Positions 26,040 through 33,869 of a stretch of 64,000 nt of DNA are shown piece by piece. The notes below the pieces were generated by a model, which saw nothing but the letters and a program-made list of their open reading frames with translations, did no database searches and was not told the DNA's origin. The position numbers and the translations under genes are program-made. The stretch is from NCBI GenBank assembly GCA_032560695.1, contig JAWGHR010000002.1, positions 124,001-188,000 of the forward strand. Direction: 5' to 3'. Each line of letters opens with the position of its first letter. The first letter of the stretch is position 1. Source of the stretch: Peptoniphilus_A harei_B. GTDB lineage: Bacteria; Bacillota; Clostridia; Tissierellales; Peptoniphilaceae.

Positions 26040-26275
26040 TTTTATATTTTTAATTAATTATAATTGACCAAAAAAATGGTGTAAAAGTGGTATAAAAATT
26101 TTTTAAAGCTTAATATGAATAACCTCTTCTTAAAAAAGTGGACATTTAGTGTGGATTTTGGCAGAAATAGACGGCAAAAAAACAATATTACACGGCAATA
26201 AAAAATCGTGCACTATCATCAACCGTATGAAATACAAATAAACGGCAATTAACGATAATACACGATAATAGAAAA
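26040..26275. repeat. Repeat-rich stretch abutting tRNA-Leu, attachment-site-like
   Basis: No gene. It holds three ACGGCAA copies (26171, 26192, 26242), a 10-bp-spaced pair of ACGATAATA (26252 and 26262) and an adjacent pair TGGTGTAAAA/TGGTATAAAA (26077 and 26088). Several direct repeats packed beside the 3' end of a tRNA gene are the layout of integrase arm and core sites. No integrase gene is in the window, so this would be an empty site or a remnant. Confidence 0.5.
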
Positions 26276-26362
26276 TGGTGCTAAAGATGGGACTTGAACC
26301 CATACGATCTTTCGACCGCCAGATTTTGAGTCTGGTGCGTCTGCCAATTCCGCCACTCTAGC
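26276..26362 (-). tRNA. tRNA-Leu (anticodon CAA)
   Basis: 87 nt including an encoded CCA. The acceptor stem GCTAGAG/CTTTAGC pairs fully with one G-U. The D-arm has GGCAGACGC, the anticodon loop CTCAAAA gives CAA (reads UUG), a long variable arm (CGGTCGAAAGATCG) marks the Leu class, and the T loop is GGGTTCAAGTCCC. Confidence 0.97.
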
Positions 26363-26392
26363 AAAATAAAAAAAGAAGTGCCAGGCACTTCT
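26363..26392 (-). terminator. Terminator between tRNA-His and tRNA-Leu
   Basis: Near-perfect hairpin AGAAGTGCC-T-GGCACTTCT (26374-26392) followed on the minus strand by TTTTTTTATTTT that runs to the first base of tRNA-Leu. Confidence 0.8.
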
Positions 26393-26399
26393 AATATTG

Positions 26400-26477
26400 T
26401 GGGGTGGATAGTGGGAATCGAACCCACGATCTTCAGGACCACAATCTGACGCCTTAACCAGCTAGGCCATACCCACC
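26400..26477 (-). tRNA. tRNA-His (anticodon GTG)
   Basis: 78 nt including G-1 and encoded CCA. Acceptor GTGGGTA/TATCCAC, discriminator C paired to the extra 5' G, the hallmark of tRNA-His. The anticodon loop TTGTGGT gives GTG; T-arm GTGGGTTCGATTCCCAC. Confidence 0.97.
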
Positions 26478-26492
26478 ACGAACAATACATAT

Positions 26493-26521
26493 ATAATAGC
26501 AAATTAAAAATGTATTGTCAA
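26493..26521 (-). promoter_or_regulatory. tRNA-His promoter
   Basis: TTGACA (26516-26521), 17-nt spacer, TATTAT (26493-26498), 15 bp before the tRNA. Confidence 0.85.
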
Positions 26522-26545
26522 CAAACTTTTATATTTTTGTAAGAT

Positions 26546-27130
26546 TTATAAGCTCTCTAGCTTTTCTCTTAGATTCTTCAAGGCTCTTGCCCTGTGAGAA
26601 ATTTTATTTTTTTCTTCGTGAGACATTTCTGCAAAAGTTTTGTCAAAACCTTCTGGAATAAAGATGCTATCGTAACCAAAACCGTTGTCTCCTCTTTCGA
26701 CTTCTGAAATCCTTCCTTGGCAAACTCCTTCAATTGGAATTATATTTTTTTCAGAATCAATTAAAATTATTTGTGTTTTAAAGTAGGCTGACCTGTCTTC
26801 TTTGTCCTTTAAATTATTTAAAAGTTTCTCTCTGTTTTTCTTGTCGTCATGCTCTGAGGCATATCTTGCTGAATGAACTCCTGGCTCACCCTTAAGTGCA
26901 TTGACAAAAAGCCCTGTGTCGTCTGCTAGGACTGCTAGATCCACTCTTTTCGCCATGGCATCCGCCTTTTTTAGCGCGTTGTCATAGAGAGTTTCTCCAT
27001 CCTCAAGAACTTCAAAATCAAGTCCTTCAATATCAGACTTTCCAAAAATTTCTATGTCTAGGTCCTCTAAAATTTCCCTTATTTCTCTTAATTTATTTTT
27101 GTTGTCAGTAGATAAAACTATTTTCTTCAT
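26546..27130 (-). CDS. rdgB: dITP/XTP pyrophosphatase (RdgB/HAM1)
   Basis: Removes ITP, dITP and XTP from nucleotide pools. 194 residues with the signature STDNKNKLREIREIL at the N-terminus, LADDTGLFVNALKGEPGVHSARYA and GFGYDSIFIPEG...SHRARALKNL. It overlaps rph by 4 bp, the usual rph-rdgB arrangement. Confidence 0.96.
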   Translation of the reverse strand: MKKIVLSTDNKNKLREIREILEDLDIEIFGKSDIEGLDFEVLEDGETLYDNALKKADAMAKRVDLAVLADDTGLFVNALKGEPGVHSARYASEHDDKKNREKLLNNLKDKEDRSAYFKTQIILIDSEKNIIPIEGVCQGRISEVERGDNGFGYDSIFIPEGFDKTFAEMSHEEKNKISHRARALKNLREKLESL

Positions 27131-27843
27131 AGGTTTTGCTCCAAAATTTCAAAATAATCAAAAATTTCTCCAATGCTTCTTTTAGCTCCTTGTAAAAATT
27201 CATTTAACTCTTCAATGGAGAAGGTATCTTTTTCTCCAGTTCCTTGAATTTCTATAAGTTGGAAGTCATCATTCATCACAACGTTTAAATCTACATCTGC
27301 ATTAGAATCTTCTTTAAAGTCCAAGTCAACTAAGTTTACTCCATTGACTTTCCCAACACTAATAGCTGCAACTTTTGAAACAATTGGATCTTCTTCAAAC
27401 TTATTGTTTTCTAAAGCTTTTTTAACTGCAAGCTTAAGGGCAATGTAGGACCCTGTTATCGCTGCAGTCCTTGTGCCTCCATCAGCAGAAATTACGTCGC
27501 AGTCAATCCAAATAGTTCTTTCACCAATTTTATCTAAATCTATACAAGTTCTTAAGGCTCTTCCAATCAATCTAGAAATCTCGCTGCTTCTTCCATCAAG
27601 TTTTCCCTTGGAAATATCCCTAACTTTTCTAGTAGGGGTTGATCCAGGTAGCATTGAGTATTCACTTGAAAGCCATCCTTTATTCTTTCCTCTTAAAAAT
27701 CCTGGGACCTTATTTTCAATCATGGCACTACAAATAACTCTTGTTTTGCCACATTCAATTAATACTGATCCATCTGGATGGTCTAAATAATTTGGAGTGA
27801 TCCTAATCTGTCTTGCTTCATCGTTTTGTCTATCGTCTCTCAT
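27127..27843 (-). CDS. rph: Ribonuclease PH
   Basis: Phosphorolytic 3' exonuclease that trims tRNA precursors. 238 residues, with MLPGSTPTRKVRDISKGKLDGRSSEISRLIGRALR (phosphate-binding arginines) and DCDVISADGGTRTAAITGSYIAL. Full length. AAGGGG precedes the ATG; the amidase gene ends 10 bp upstream. Confidence 0.97.
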   Translation of the reverse strand: MRDDRQNDEARQIRITPNYLDHPDGSVLIECGKTRVICSAMIENKVPGFLRGKNKGWLSSEYSMLPGSTPTRKVRDISKGKLDGRSSEISRLIGRALRTCIDLDKIGERTIWIDCDVISADGGTRTAAITGSYIALKLAVKKALENNKFEEDPIVSKVAAISVGKVNGVNLVDLDFKEDSNADVDLNVVMNDDFQLIEIQGTGEKDTFSIEELNEFLQGAKRSIGEIFDYFEILEQNL

Positions 27844-27853
27844 AATTCCCCTT

Positions 27854-29215
27854 CTACTTGTCTACATAGGTATTCATATAATCTACTATACCATTATAGA
27901 GTCCTTGAGCTAATTTATCAATGTAGTCAGGGTCTTTAATATTATCTAGGTCATCTTCATTGGATAAAAATCCAAGTTCTGCCAAGGCTGCAACATTTTT
28001 TGTCTTATTTAATACAATAATTGCTGGCCTGTTTTTAATTCCACGATTTACTGCTCCCGTTTCTTTTATAAGAGCCTTTTGAAGGCAGGATGCAAAGTCT
28101 TTTTGAACTGTATCTTTTATTCTCACGTTCTTTTCTGATGCATAAAGGACTTCTATTCCTTTTGCACTAGAATTGTCAGCACTGTTGAAGTGGATTGATA
28201 GGAATAGGTGAGCATCTCCATCATTAGAAGTTCCAGCCCTATCTAATAACTTGACGTATTCATCTCTTGTTCTTGTAATTGTTGGACTAATTTCACTGTT
28301 TTCATATAACTTATCCATTAATCTCTCTGCAACTAAAAGATTTAACGTCTTTTCATATGTCTCTCCATCAAGAGCAACTGCTCCTGAATCTTTTCCACCA
28401 TGTCCTGGGTCAATTACAATTTTTAATTTTCCATTTACTTCGAGTCTATCTTTTATTATTCTTTTTTCTTCTTCATCTGACTTATCAAGATCTGCTTGGT
28501 CAAAGATTTTGTCCTTGTTTCCACTCTTGATTTCATCTCTTATCTTATTAGTTTCTCTCTTTTCTTGATTTGATTGAAAATAATTACTGTCAAAAATAGA
28601 TTTTGAACTAATGGACTTAGTCTTGGATTCCGTCTTCTTATTATTCTTAGTATTCTTATTGTTTGACTTCTTATTATTTTTAGTGTTCTTAGAATTTTCT
28701 TTTTCGTCATCTTCAACGATTGACTTAGACTTGTTAGTGCTTATCTCTGCCCTAACTTTGTCATTGTTCCAATCTACGTCATAACCAAAGGTTTCTGATA
28801 TAAACCTCAAAGGAACCATTGTCTTAGTTTCTCTTCTTGGACTTGAATATAGAGCAAGTTGAGGAGCTTGTGCATTATCTAGACTGATTTTTTTTCCATT
28901 TACACTTACATTGGGACTGTTAATCTTCATATCAATTACATCGTCATTAAGACTTATCTTGATAGACTTATCTTTGTTGTTCCACTTTACGTCTGCCCCA
29001 AGGTTTTCTGTGATTTCACGAATAGGCACAAAGGTCCTTCCCTGTTTTATGTAGGGAGAAAATTCAGTTTTTAATAGTCTGTCGTTCACAAGGACCCCAG
29101 CCTTCTTCACTTGAAACTGGGTTCTACCTATGCTCACGTTAAATAAATTATTGGCAAATACTGGACTTACAAGTAGTGCCAAAGATAATATTGAAATTTT
29201 AATAATTCTTTTCAT
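27854..29215 (-). CDS. N-acetylmuramoyl-L-alanine amidase with copper-amine-oxidase N-terminal domain
   Basis: Exported wall hydrolase, 453 residues. A Sec signal peptide (about 1-21, ending VFA) is followed by a CAO-N domain with two half-repeats (YIKQGRTFVPIREITENLGADVKWNN; TMVPLRFISETFGYDVDWNN), a Lys/Asn/Ser-rich linker (about 165-215) and an Amidase_3 domain (about 255-450). The zinc ligands are in IDPGHGGKDSGA, the Glu near DGETYEKTLN and SIHFNSA; the second catalytic Glu is in AALAELGFLSNEDDL. It has its own promoter; rph and rdgB follow closely. Confidence 0.93.
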   Translation of the reverse strand: MKRIIKISILSLALLVSPVFANNLFNVSIGRTQFQVKKAGVLVNDRLLKTEFSPYIKQGRTFVPIREITENLGADVKWNNKDKSIKISLNDDVIDMKINSPNVSVNGKKISLDNAQAPQLALYSSPRRETKTMVPLRFISETFGYDVDWNNDKVRAEISTNKSKSIVEDDEKENSKNTKNNKKSNNKNTKNNKKTESKTKSISSKSIFDSNYFQSNQEKRETNKIRDEIKSGNKDKIFDQADLDKSDEEEKRIIKDRLEVNGKLKIVIDPGHGGKDSGAVALDGETYEKTLNLLVAERLMDKLYENSEISPTITRTRDEYVKLLDRAGTSNDGDAHLFLSIHFNSADNSSAKGIEVLYASEKNVRIKDTVQKDFASCLQKALIKETGAVNRGIKNRPAIIVLNKTKNVAALAELGFLSNEDDLDNIKDPDYIDKLAQGLYNGIVDYMNTYVDK

Positions 29216-29231
29216 TTAATCACCTAGATAA

Positions 29232-29260
29232 AGTTTATAAACTTTTGTAATTATTGTCAA
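29232..29260 (-). promoter_or_regulatory. Promoter of the amidase-rph-rdgB unit
   Basis: TTGACA (29255-29260), 17-nt spacer, TAAACT (29232-29237), directly before the amidase gene. Confidence 0.7.
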
Positions 29261-29284
29261 CAATGTAACCAAATTGTAATAATT

Positions 29285-30268
29285 TCAAACTACTTTATAA
29301 AGTTCGTCAGGATCTGGATCTTGCAAGATAATTTCCCTGTCATCATACTTAATTACAGCTTGCTTTTCATTATTTATCTCGCCAATCTTTGTAATTTTTA
29401 TTCCACTAGTTTCTGCTTCTTCTTTAAATTCATCAAAGCTTTTACTATCGAAAACCATTAACATGGACCCAGATGAAATTAATTTCATTGGATTAATATT
29501 ATAAAAATCAGAAATCTTTTTTGTCACATCAAGAAGAGGAATTGAGTCAGCAAAAATTCTTATCCCATGACCTAGAGCCTTAGAAGTTTCCCATGCTGCA
29601 CCAAAAAGTCCACCTTCAGTGATGTCGTGCATATGTTTAACACCATACTTACCAGCAATTTTTGATTCCCTTAAAACAGAAATTTCCTTTGAAAGTGATT
29701 TTGCAAACTCATATTCTTCTTTGCTTAAAATTTCTTTTACTTCATCTTTCTCGTGGGCTATTATGCTAGTTCCTTCTATTCCAAGATTTTTAGAAACAGC
29801 AAGTACATCTCCTGCTTTCACAGTTTTTAGGTCTGGCCTTTTATTTTTATCAACCCTTCCAATAACTGTTGTGGAAATTACAATTTTATTTACAGCGTCA
29901 GTGACTTCTGTGTGACCACCTACAATATCAACATTTAATTCTCTTGCAGTTCTTGTTGCATCATCTACAATTTCCTTTAAGTCATCAAGATCTGCTGTTG
30001 GGGGAATTAATAATGTCATCAAAACTCCAACAGGGTCTGCACATTGACAACTTACATCATTTACAGAAATATTTATGGCAAGAGATCCAAGATTTTTTGA
30101 TGCTCCTGTTATGGGATCAGTTGATGCAACAATAAGGTCTCCACCAAAGTCCATCACTGCATTATCAAGGCCTGTACCTCCACCCATTATAACTTCTTGT
30201 CTATTTGAAACTAGCTTGTCAAAAATATATTTTTCCAACAAATCTGTTTTTAATTTTCCAATCTGCAT
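29285..30268 (-). CDS. AIR synthase-related protein (HypE/ThiL/SelD superfamily)
   Basis: 327 residues. The N half carries STDPITGASKNLGSLAINISVNDVSCQCADPVGVLMTLL, the ATP/metal-binding block of PurM-like enzymes, and the C half HDITEGGLFGAAWETSKALG, the second superfamily signature. HypE proper ends in a PRIC-type cysteine, absent here (it ends in YKVV), and no hyp genes adjoin. Hence it is an uncharacterised ATP-dependent AIRS-like enzyme. It lies 28 bp downstream of the pilMN gene and may be cotranscribed with it. Confidence 0.82.
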   Translation of the reverse strand: MQIGKLKTDLLEKYIFDKLVSNRQEVIMGGGTGLDNAVMDFGGDLIVASTDPITGASKNLGSLAINISVNDVSCQCADPVGVLMTLLIPPTADLDDLKEIVDDATRTARELNVDIVGGHTEVTDAVNKIVISTTVIGRVDKNKRPDLKTVKAGDVLAVSKNLGIEGTSIIAHEKDEVKEILSKEEYEFAKSLSKEISVLRESKIAGKYGVKHMHDITEGGLFGAAWETSKALGHGIRIFADSIPLLDVTKKISDFYNINPMKLISSGSMLMVFDSKSFDEFKEEAETSGIKITKIGEINNEKQAVIKYDDREIILQDPDPDELYKVV

Positions 30269-30295
30269 TTTTTACACCTCTCAAGAATTTTACAC

Positions 30296-31582
30296 TTATT
30301 TGATTTGCATTTCAAATTTGTTAAATCCATTTTCCTTGTAAAAATTCTTGCTAATAATCTCTAGGTTTTTAAACTTTTTGTTAAAATAAGCCTCGTCTTT
30401 TACAAGTCCCTTAACCGTTATCCTTCCCTTGTCAAAATTGTAAGAAGTTATAACTAAGTTGTCGTCTTCAAGTTTTTGGATTTCAGAAATCTTTTCTATA
30501 AATTTTTTATTTTTTTCCTGAAACCTATCAGATGATACATCTATCTTTTCATTCTCTATTTCTTGAGAACTTATTATTTTGCTTGTAAGTTCCTTTTCCT
30601 TCTTGAGCCCATTATAATAAATAAGGTTGGAAATTATTAAAATTAAAATCGCCAAGGGTAGGACAAAATTAATATAATTTATATTTTTATTTTGTATAAC
30701 TTTCTTCTTTTCTTTAGCATTCGGAAGATTAATTTCTAACTTTTCTCCAATATACTGGAAGTCTAAATTACTATAAGACTTTAGAAGGTCTTTTATGGTT
30801 TCTGAGTCTGCAATTTTCCCAAAGAGATAAATTTTATCTCCTCCAGCAAATTTTTCTATCTTGCTAATTTGTCTAAGGAAAAAATTCTTATACTTGAAGA
30901 CAAAGTCCTCTTCAACTTTTTGTTCTTCTATGTCGTAGGAAAGATTGATTATGTTGGAGGCATTCTTTTCTTCTAATTCATTGTCTCCTATCATTCTCTC
31001 AATGTTCTCATCATAGTTTTTCTCGTAAGCTTTTACCAACTTGTCTTCTACAGAAATAAATTTTATGTAGGCAGCTTGTATTTCTACAAACTTGCCATCA
31101 CTAGTGAAACTTTGACTTTCTGGAAGAATTTCATAGTTTGTAACTTCTAACTTTTCCAAAACTTCTTTCAATTCTTCTAAAATTTTCTTGGGAACAAGGT
31201 CGATAGAAAGATTCAAAGTATTTGCTAAAGAATTTTTCTTGTAAAAAATTTCATAATCACTTAGATTAAAGTCGCCATAATCTTCTAACTCAAGCTTTAA
31301 AAAATCCCTTATCTCACTCTCATCAATTTCTGGAACTTTGTAGTTTATGTGGATGAAGGAAGTAGAATCAAAAATCACATAGACCTTATCCTTCTTATTT
31401 AAGTCTAACTTCTTAAAAACTTTGCTAATCTTATAGAAAAAATGATGATAATCTAAAATAATCCCATCCCTATAAATCCTATAGGGCATGGGAATACTAG
31501 TCTTTTCTTCTTCACTTTTTGTCTCGTCAAAAATATTTATAAATCCATCATTAAGTTTAATTTTTATTTTTCTGTCAAACAT
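30296..31582 (-). CDS. PilM-PilN-like fused pilus assembly protein (GspL-type)
   Basis: 428 residues in two parts. Residues 1-285 are cytoplasmic, with the actin-like PilM/GspL look (KVYVIFDSTSFIHINYKVPEIDESEIRDFLKLELEDY, DLVPKKILEELKEVLEKLEV). A single helix at about 304-326 (INFVLPLAILILIISNLIYYNG) leads to a coiled segment and a ferredoxin-like end (ITSYNFDKGRITVKGLVKDEAYFNKK) as in PilN. This matches PilM and PilN joined, the architecture of GspL. It lies 3 bp behind the prepilin peptidase gene. Confidence 0.75.
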   Translation of the reverse strand: MFDRKIKIKLNDGFINIFDETKSEEEKTSIPMPYRIYRDGIILDYHHFFYKISKVFKKLDLNKKDKVYVIFDSTSFIHINYKVPEIDESEIRDFLKLELEDYGDFNLSDYEIFYKKNSLANTLNLSIDLVPKKILEELKEVLEKLEVTNYEILPESQSFTSDGKFVEIQAAYIKFISVEDKLVKAYEKNYDENIERMIGDNELEEKNASNIINLSYDIEEQKVEEDFVFKYKNFFLRQISKIEKFAGGDKIYLFGKIADSETIKDLLKSYSNLDFQYIGEKLEINLPNAKEKKKVIQNKNINYINFVLPLAILILIISNLIYYNGLKKEKELTSKIISSQEIENEKIDVSSDRFQEKNKKFIEKISEIQKLEDDNLVITSYNFDKGRITVKGLVKDEAYFNKKFKNLEIISKNFYKENGFNKFEMQIK

Positions 31583-31585
31583 AAT

Positions 31586-32317
31586 TCACCTACAAATAAA
31601 GAAAAAAATTATAGCCGTAGTCATAAAGGGTCCAAAGGAAATCGAGTCCTTAAGAGTTTTCTTCTTGAGTAAAATCAAAATCATAGATACAATCCCAGCA
31701 ATTATGAAGGAGTCGCGAAATAATAAAAAGGCTTCAAATAAATTATTTGCAACTAAACCCATGATAAAGGCATAGTAAACATCTCCTAATCCCATCATTC
31801 CTGTGAAATAATATAATAGATAAAATATTAATCCCATACCAAGAGAAAACTTAACAGAAACAAGGATCCCTCCACTGACAAAAATTTTATAAATTATCAC
31901 AAAGAATAAAATTATAAAGAGGTCAAGATTATAGATGTAACCAGTTTTGTAATCAAGGACTCCTATAAAAGTTGCCACAGTCACAATAAAAATAATTATT
32001 AAAGCTTCAAGAGAAATCCTATATCTTATGAAAACCAAGAGAGCCAAGAGAGAAGTTAAGACTTCGATATAAAAGTTCTCTCTTCCAATTTTTTCTCCAC
32101 AGGAAGAACACCTTCCTCTTAAAAAAATATAAGAAAAAACTGGAATCATTTCATAAAACTTTAAGGTCTTGTTACAAGAGTCGCAAGAACTTCTTGAGAA
32201 TATAAAGTCTTCTCCTCTTTCTCTTCTCTCAATAAAAACTTGGTAAAAGGACCCAAGTGCCCCTCCAAATAAAAATACTAATATCGATATAAATAAAAAA
32301 TAAAAATTAGCTTTCAT
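31586..32317 (-). CDS. Prepilin peptidase (type IV, A24 family)
   Basis: Cleaves the prepilin leader and may N-methylate. 243 residues, multispanning. It has an N-terminal cytoplasmic zinc site with two CxxC pairs (CDSCNKT, CSSCGEK) and the two catalytic aspartates in GVLDYKTGY and MGLGDVYYAF. Overlaps the pilin gene by 11 bp. It presumably processes both the major pilin here and the H-I-J-K set near 20-22 kb. Confidence 0.93.
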   Translation of the reverse strand: MKANFYFLFISILVFLFGGALGSFYQVFIERRERGEDFIFSRSSCDSCNKTLKFYEMIPVFSYIFLRGRCSSCGEKIGRENFYIEVLTSLLALLVFIRYRISLEALIIIFIVTVATFIGVLDYKTGYIYNLDLFIILFFVIIYKIFVSGGILVSVKFSLGMGLIFYLLYYFTGMMGLGDVYYAFIMGLVANNLFEAFLLFRDSFIIAGIVSMILILLKKKTLKDSISFGPFMTTAIIFFFICR

Positions 32318-32690
32318 TATCGGGAACTAACTTCTTATCTTGAACTTTTAGAGTACCTGGAGTGACTTCAACGTCGCCATCTTCTTTTGAAGTAATGGTA
32401 AAGTCCTTTGCACCATCATAATGCTTAGCAGGTTTTGGTATCTTTCCTCCTTCAAGATAAGGCTTTAATGCTTCAACACTAATATTTTTATCAGCATCTG
32501 GGTTATCAATTAGGTATAAGATGCCTGCACTTTTTAAGACTTTGACATTGGCGTTATGTGCTGCTGCCTCTGCTGCCAAGTTCGTAGAGCTGTACTTCAT
32601 CGCTGCAATAGAAATTAAAATTGCAATAATGGCTATTACAATTACCAACTCAATTAGGGTAAAGCCCTTATTTTTCTTTGCGTTATTCAT
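32307..32690 (-). CDS. Major type IV pilin-like protein (ComGC/PilA/GspG-like)
   Basis: 127 residues. Leader MNNAKKNKG, cleavage before FTLIELVIVIAIIAILISIAAMKY with Glu +5, the canonical signature. The soluble domain is short (about 95 residues), with no cysteine pair, and ends in a charged tail. AGGAGGG precedes the ATG, a strong site befitting the major subunit. Between pilC and the peptidase. Confidence 0.93.
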   Translation of the reverse strand: MNNAKKNKGFTLIELVIVIAIIAILISIAAMKYSSTNLAAEAAAHNANVKVLKSAGILYLIDNPDADKNISVEALKPYLEGGKIPKPAKHYDGAKDFTITSKEDGDVEVTPGTLKVQDKKLVPDNES

Positions 32691-32699
32691 ATGTCCCTC

Positions 32700-33869
32700 C
32701 TAAAATTGATTTACCATATCGAAAATTGGAAGTGCAATAGATAGCACTATAAATCCAATTATCAATGCCATAATTATTATTAAAATTGGTCCCATTAGAC
32801 CGAGAATTTTTTGGTTGCGAGAATTTAGTTCTTCTTCATAGTATGAAGACATAATGGAAAAAATTTCTCTAAGGCTTGAGGACTCTTCTCCAACCCTAAT
32901 CATGGAAACTAAAACCTTTGAAAATACACCTGCTTCTTGTGCACTTTTGTAAAAAGGCTCTCCTGACTTTAACTTTATTAAAATATCTTGATACTTTTCT
33001 TTTAAGACAGAGTTTTTTTCCATATTAGAAATTATTTCAAGACTCCTGTCCACTGTTAGGCCTGACCCAAGTAAGAGGTCCATGTTAAAGGACAGGTTCA
33101 TAGCTCTTGTCATCTTGTAGTAGGATGACTTGAGTAGTGAGGAATGAAATGTCCTGGGTTTCCTTTTATGATGAATAAATGCAATCGCTACCACAAGAAG
33201 TATTCCTAAAATTATAAATAAATAATTTTTATAGAGGAAGTTTGAAAATCCCATTAAAATTCTTGTTGGAAGTGGGAGCAAATTATTATTATCAGAAAAA
33301 ATTTCTCCAAAACTTGGGATGACATTTATAATTAAAAAATTAATTATAAAGATTGAAGTCACCAAGAGGATACAGGGATAAGCCATGGCTTCAATTATCT
33401 TAGACTGAGTCTTCCTCTTTTTTATGTAATAGTCAGATAGCTTGTCAAAAATTTTACCCAAGCTAGAAGTGTTCTCCCCTACATAAACCATATTTATCAC
33501 AAGACTTGGAAAGGCTCCTGTCATCCTCATGGAATCAGATAGGTCGCTTCCAGACCTTAGGCTATCTCTTATGTCAACTAAAATTTTCCCCTTGTCCTTT
33601 GAAAATTGTGAAGACAGTATCTCAAAGGCGTTTTCTATATTTATGCCGGAGTTTATAAAAAGAGAAAGCTGTCTAAATAAAATATAGAGATCTTCATTTT
33701 TAAATTTCTTTTTGTACTCAAAGGAATTCGATGACTCAATGTTTTCTTCTATCTTTATGGGCCTAAGTCCCTCTCTCTTTAATTTTTCCTTGGCTTCTTT
33801 TAAGTTTTCAGCCTTAATATTTCCCTTAACTTTTTCGCTGCCCCTAAAGGCCTTGTACTTGTAAATCAT
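32700..33869 (-). CDS. Pilus platform protein PilC/GspF/ComGB
   Basis: 389 residues with an N-terminal MIYKYKAFRGSEKVKGNIKAEN domain and the two T2SSF repeats (LYILFRQLSLFINSGINIENAFEIL and MNLSFNMDLLLGSGLTVDRSLEII), three membrane helices. The inner-membrane platform that couples the ATPase to the pilin helix. Overlaps pilB by 4 bp. Confidence 0.94.
   Translation of the reverse strand: MIYKYKAFRGSEKVKGNIKAENLKEAKEKLKREGLRPIKIEENIESSNSFEYKKKFKNEDLYILFRQLSLFINSGINIENAFEILSSQFSKDKGKILVDIRDSLRSGSDLSDSMRMTGAFPSLVINMVYVGENTSSLGKIFDKLSDYYIKKRKTQSKIIEAMAYPCILLVTSIFIINFLIINVIPSFGEIFSDNNNLLPLPTRILMGFSNFLYKNYLFIILGILLVVAIAFIHHKRKPRTFHSSLLKSSYYKMTRAMNLSFNMDLLLGSGLTVDRSLEIISNMEKNSVLKEKYQDILIKLKSGEPFYKSAQEAGVFSKVLVSMIRVGEESSSLREIFSIMSSYYEEELNSRNQKILGLMGPILIIIMALIIGFIVLSIALPIFDMVNQF

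Noticed and set aside
29285..30268. Calling the AIRS protein HypE
   Set aside because: Lacks the C-terminal cysteine motif and hyp neighbours.
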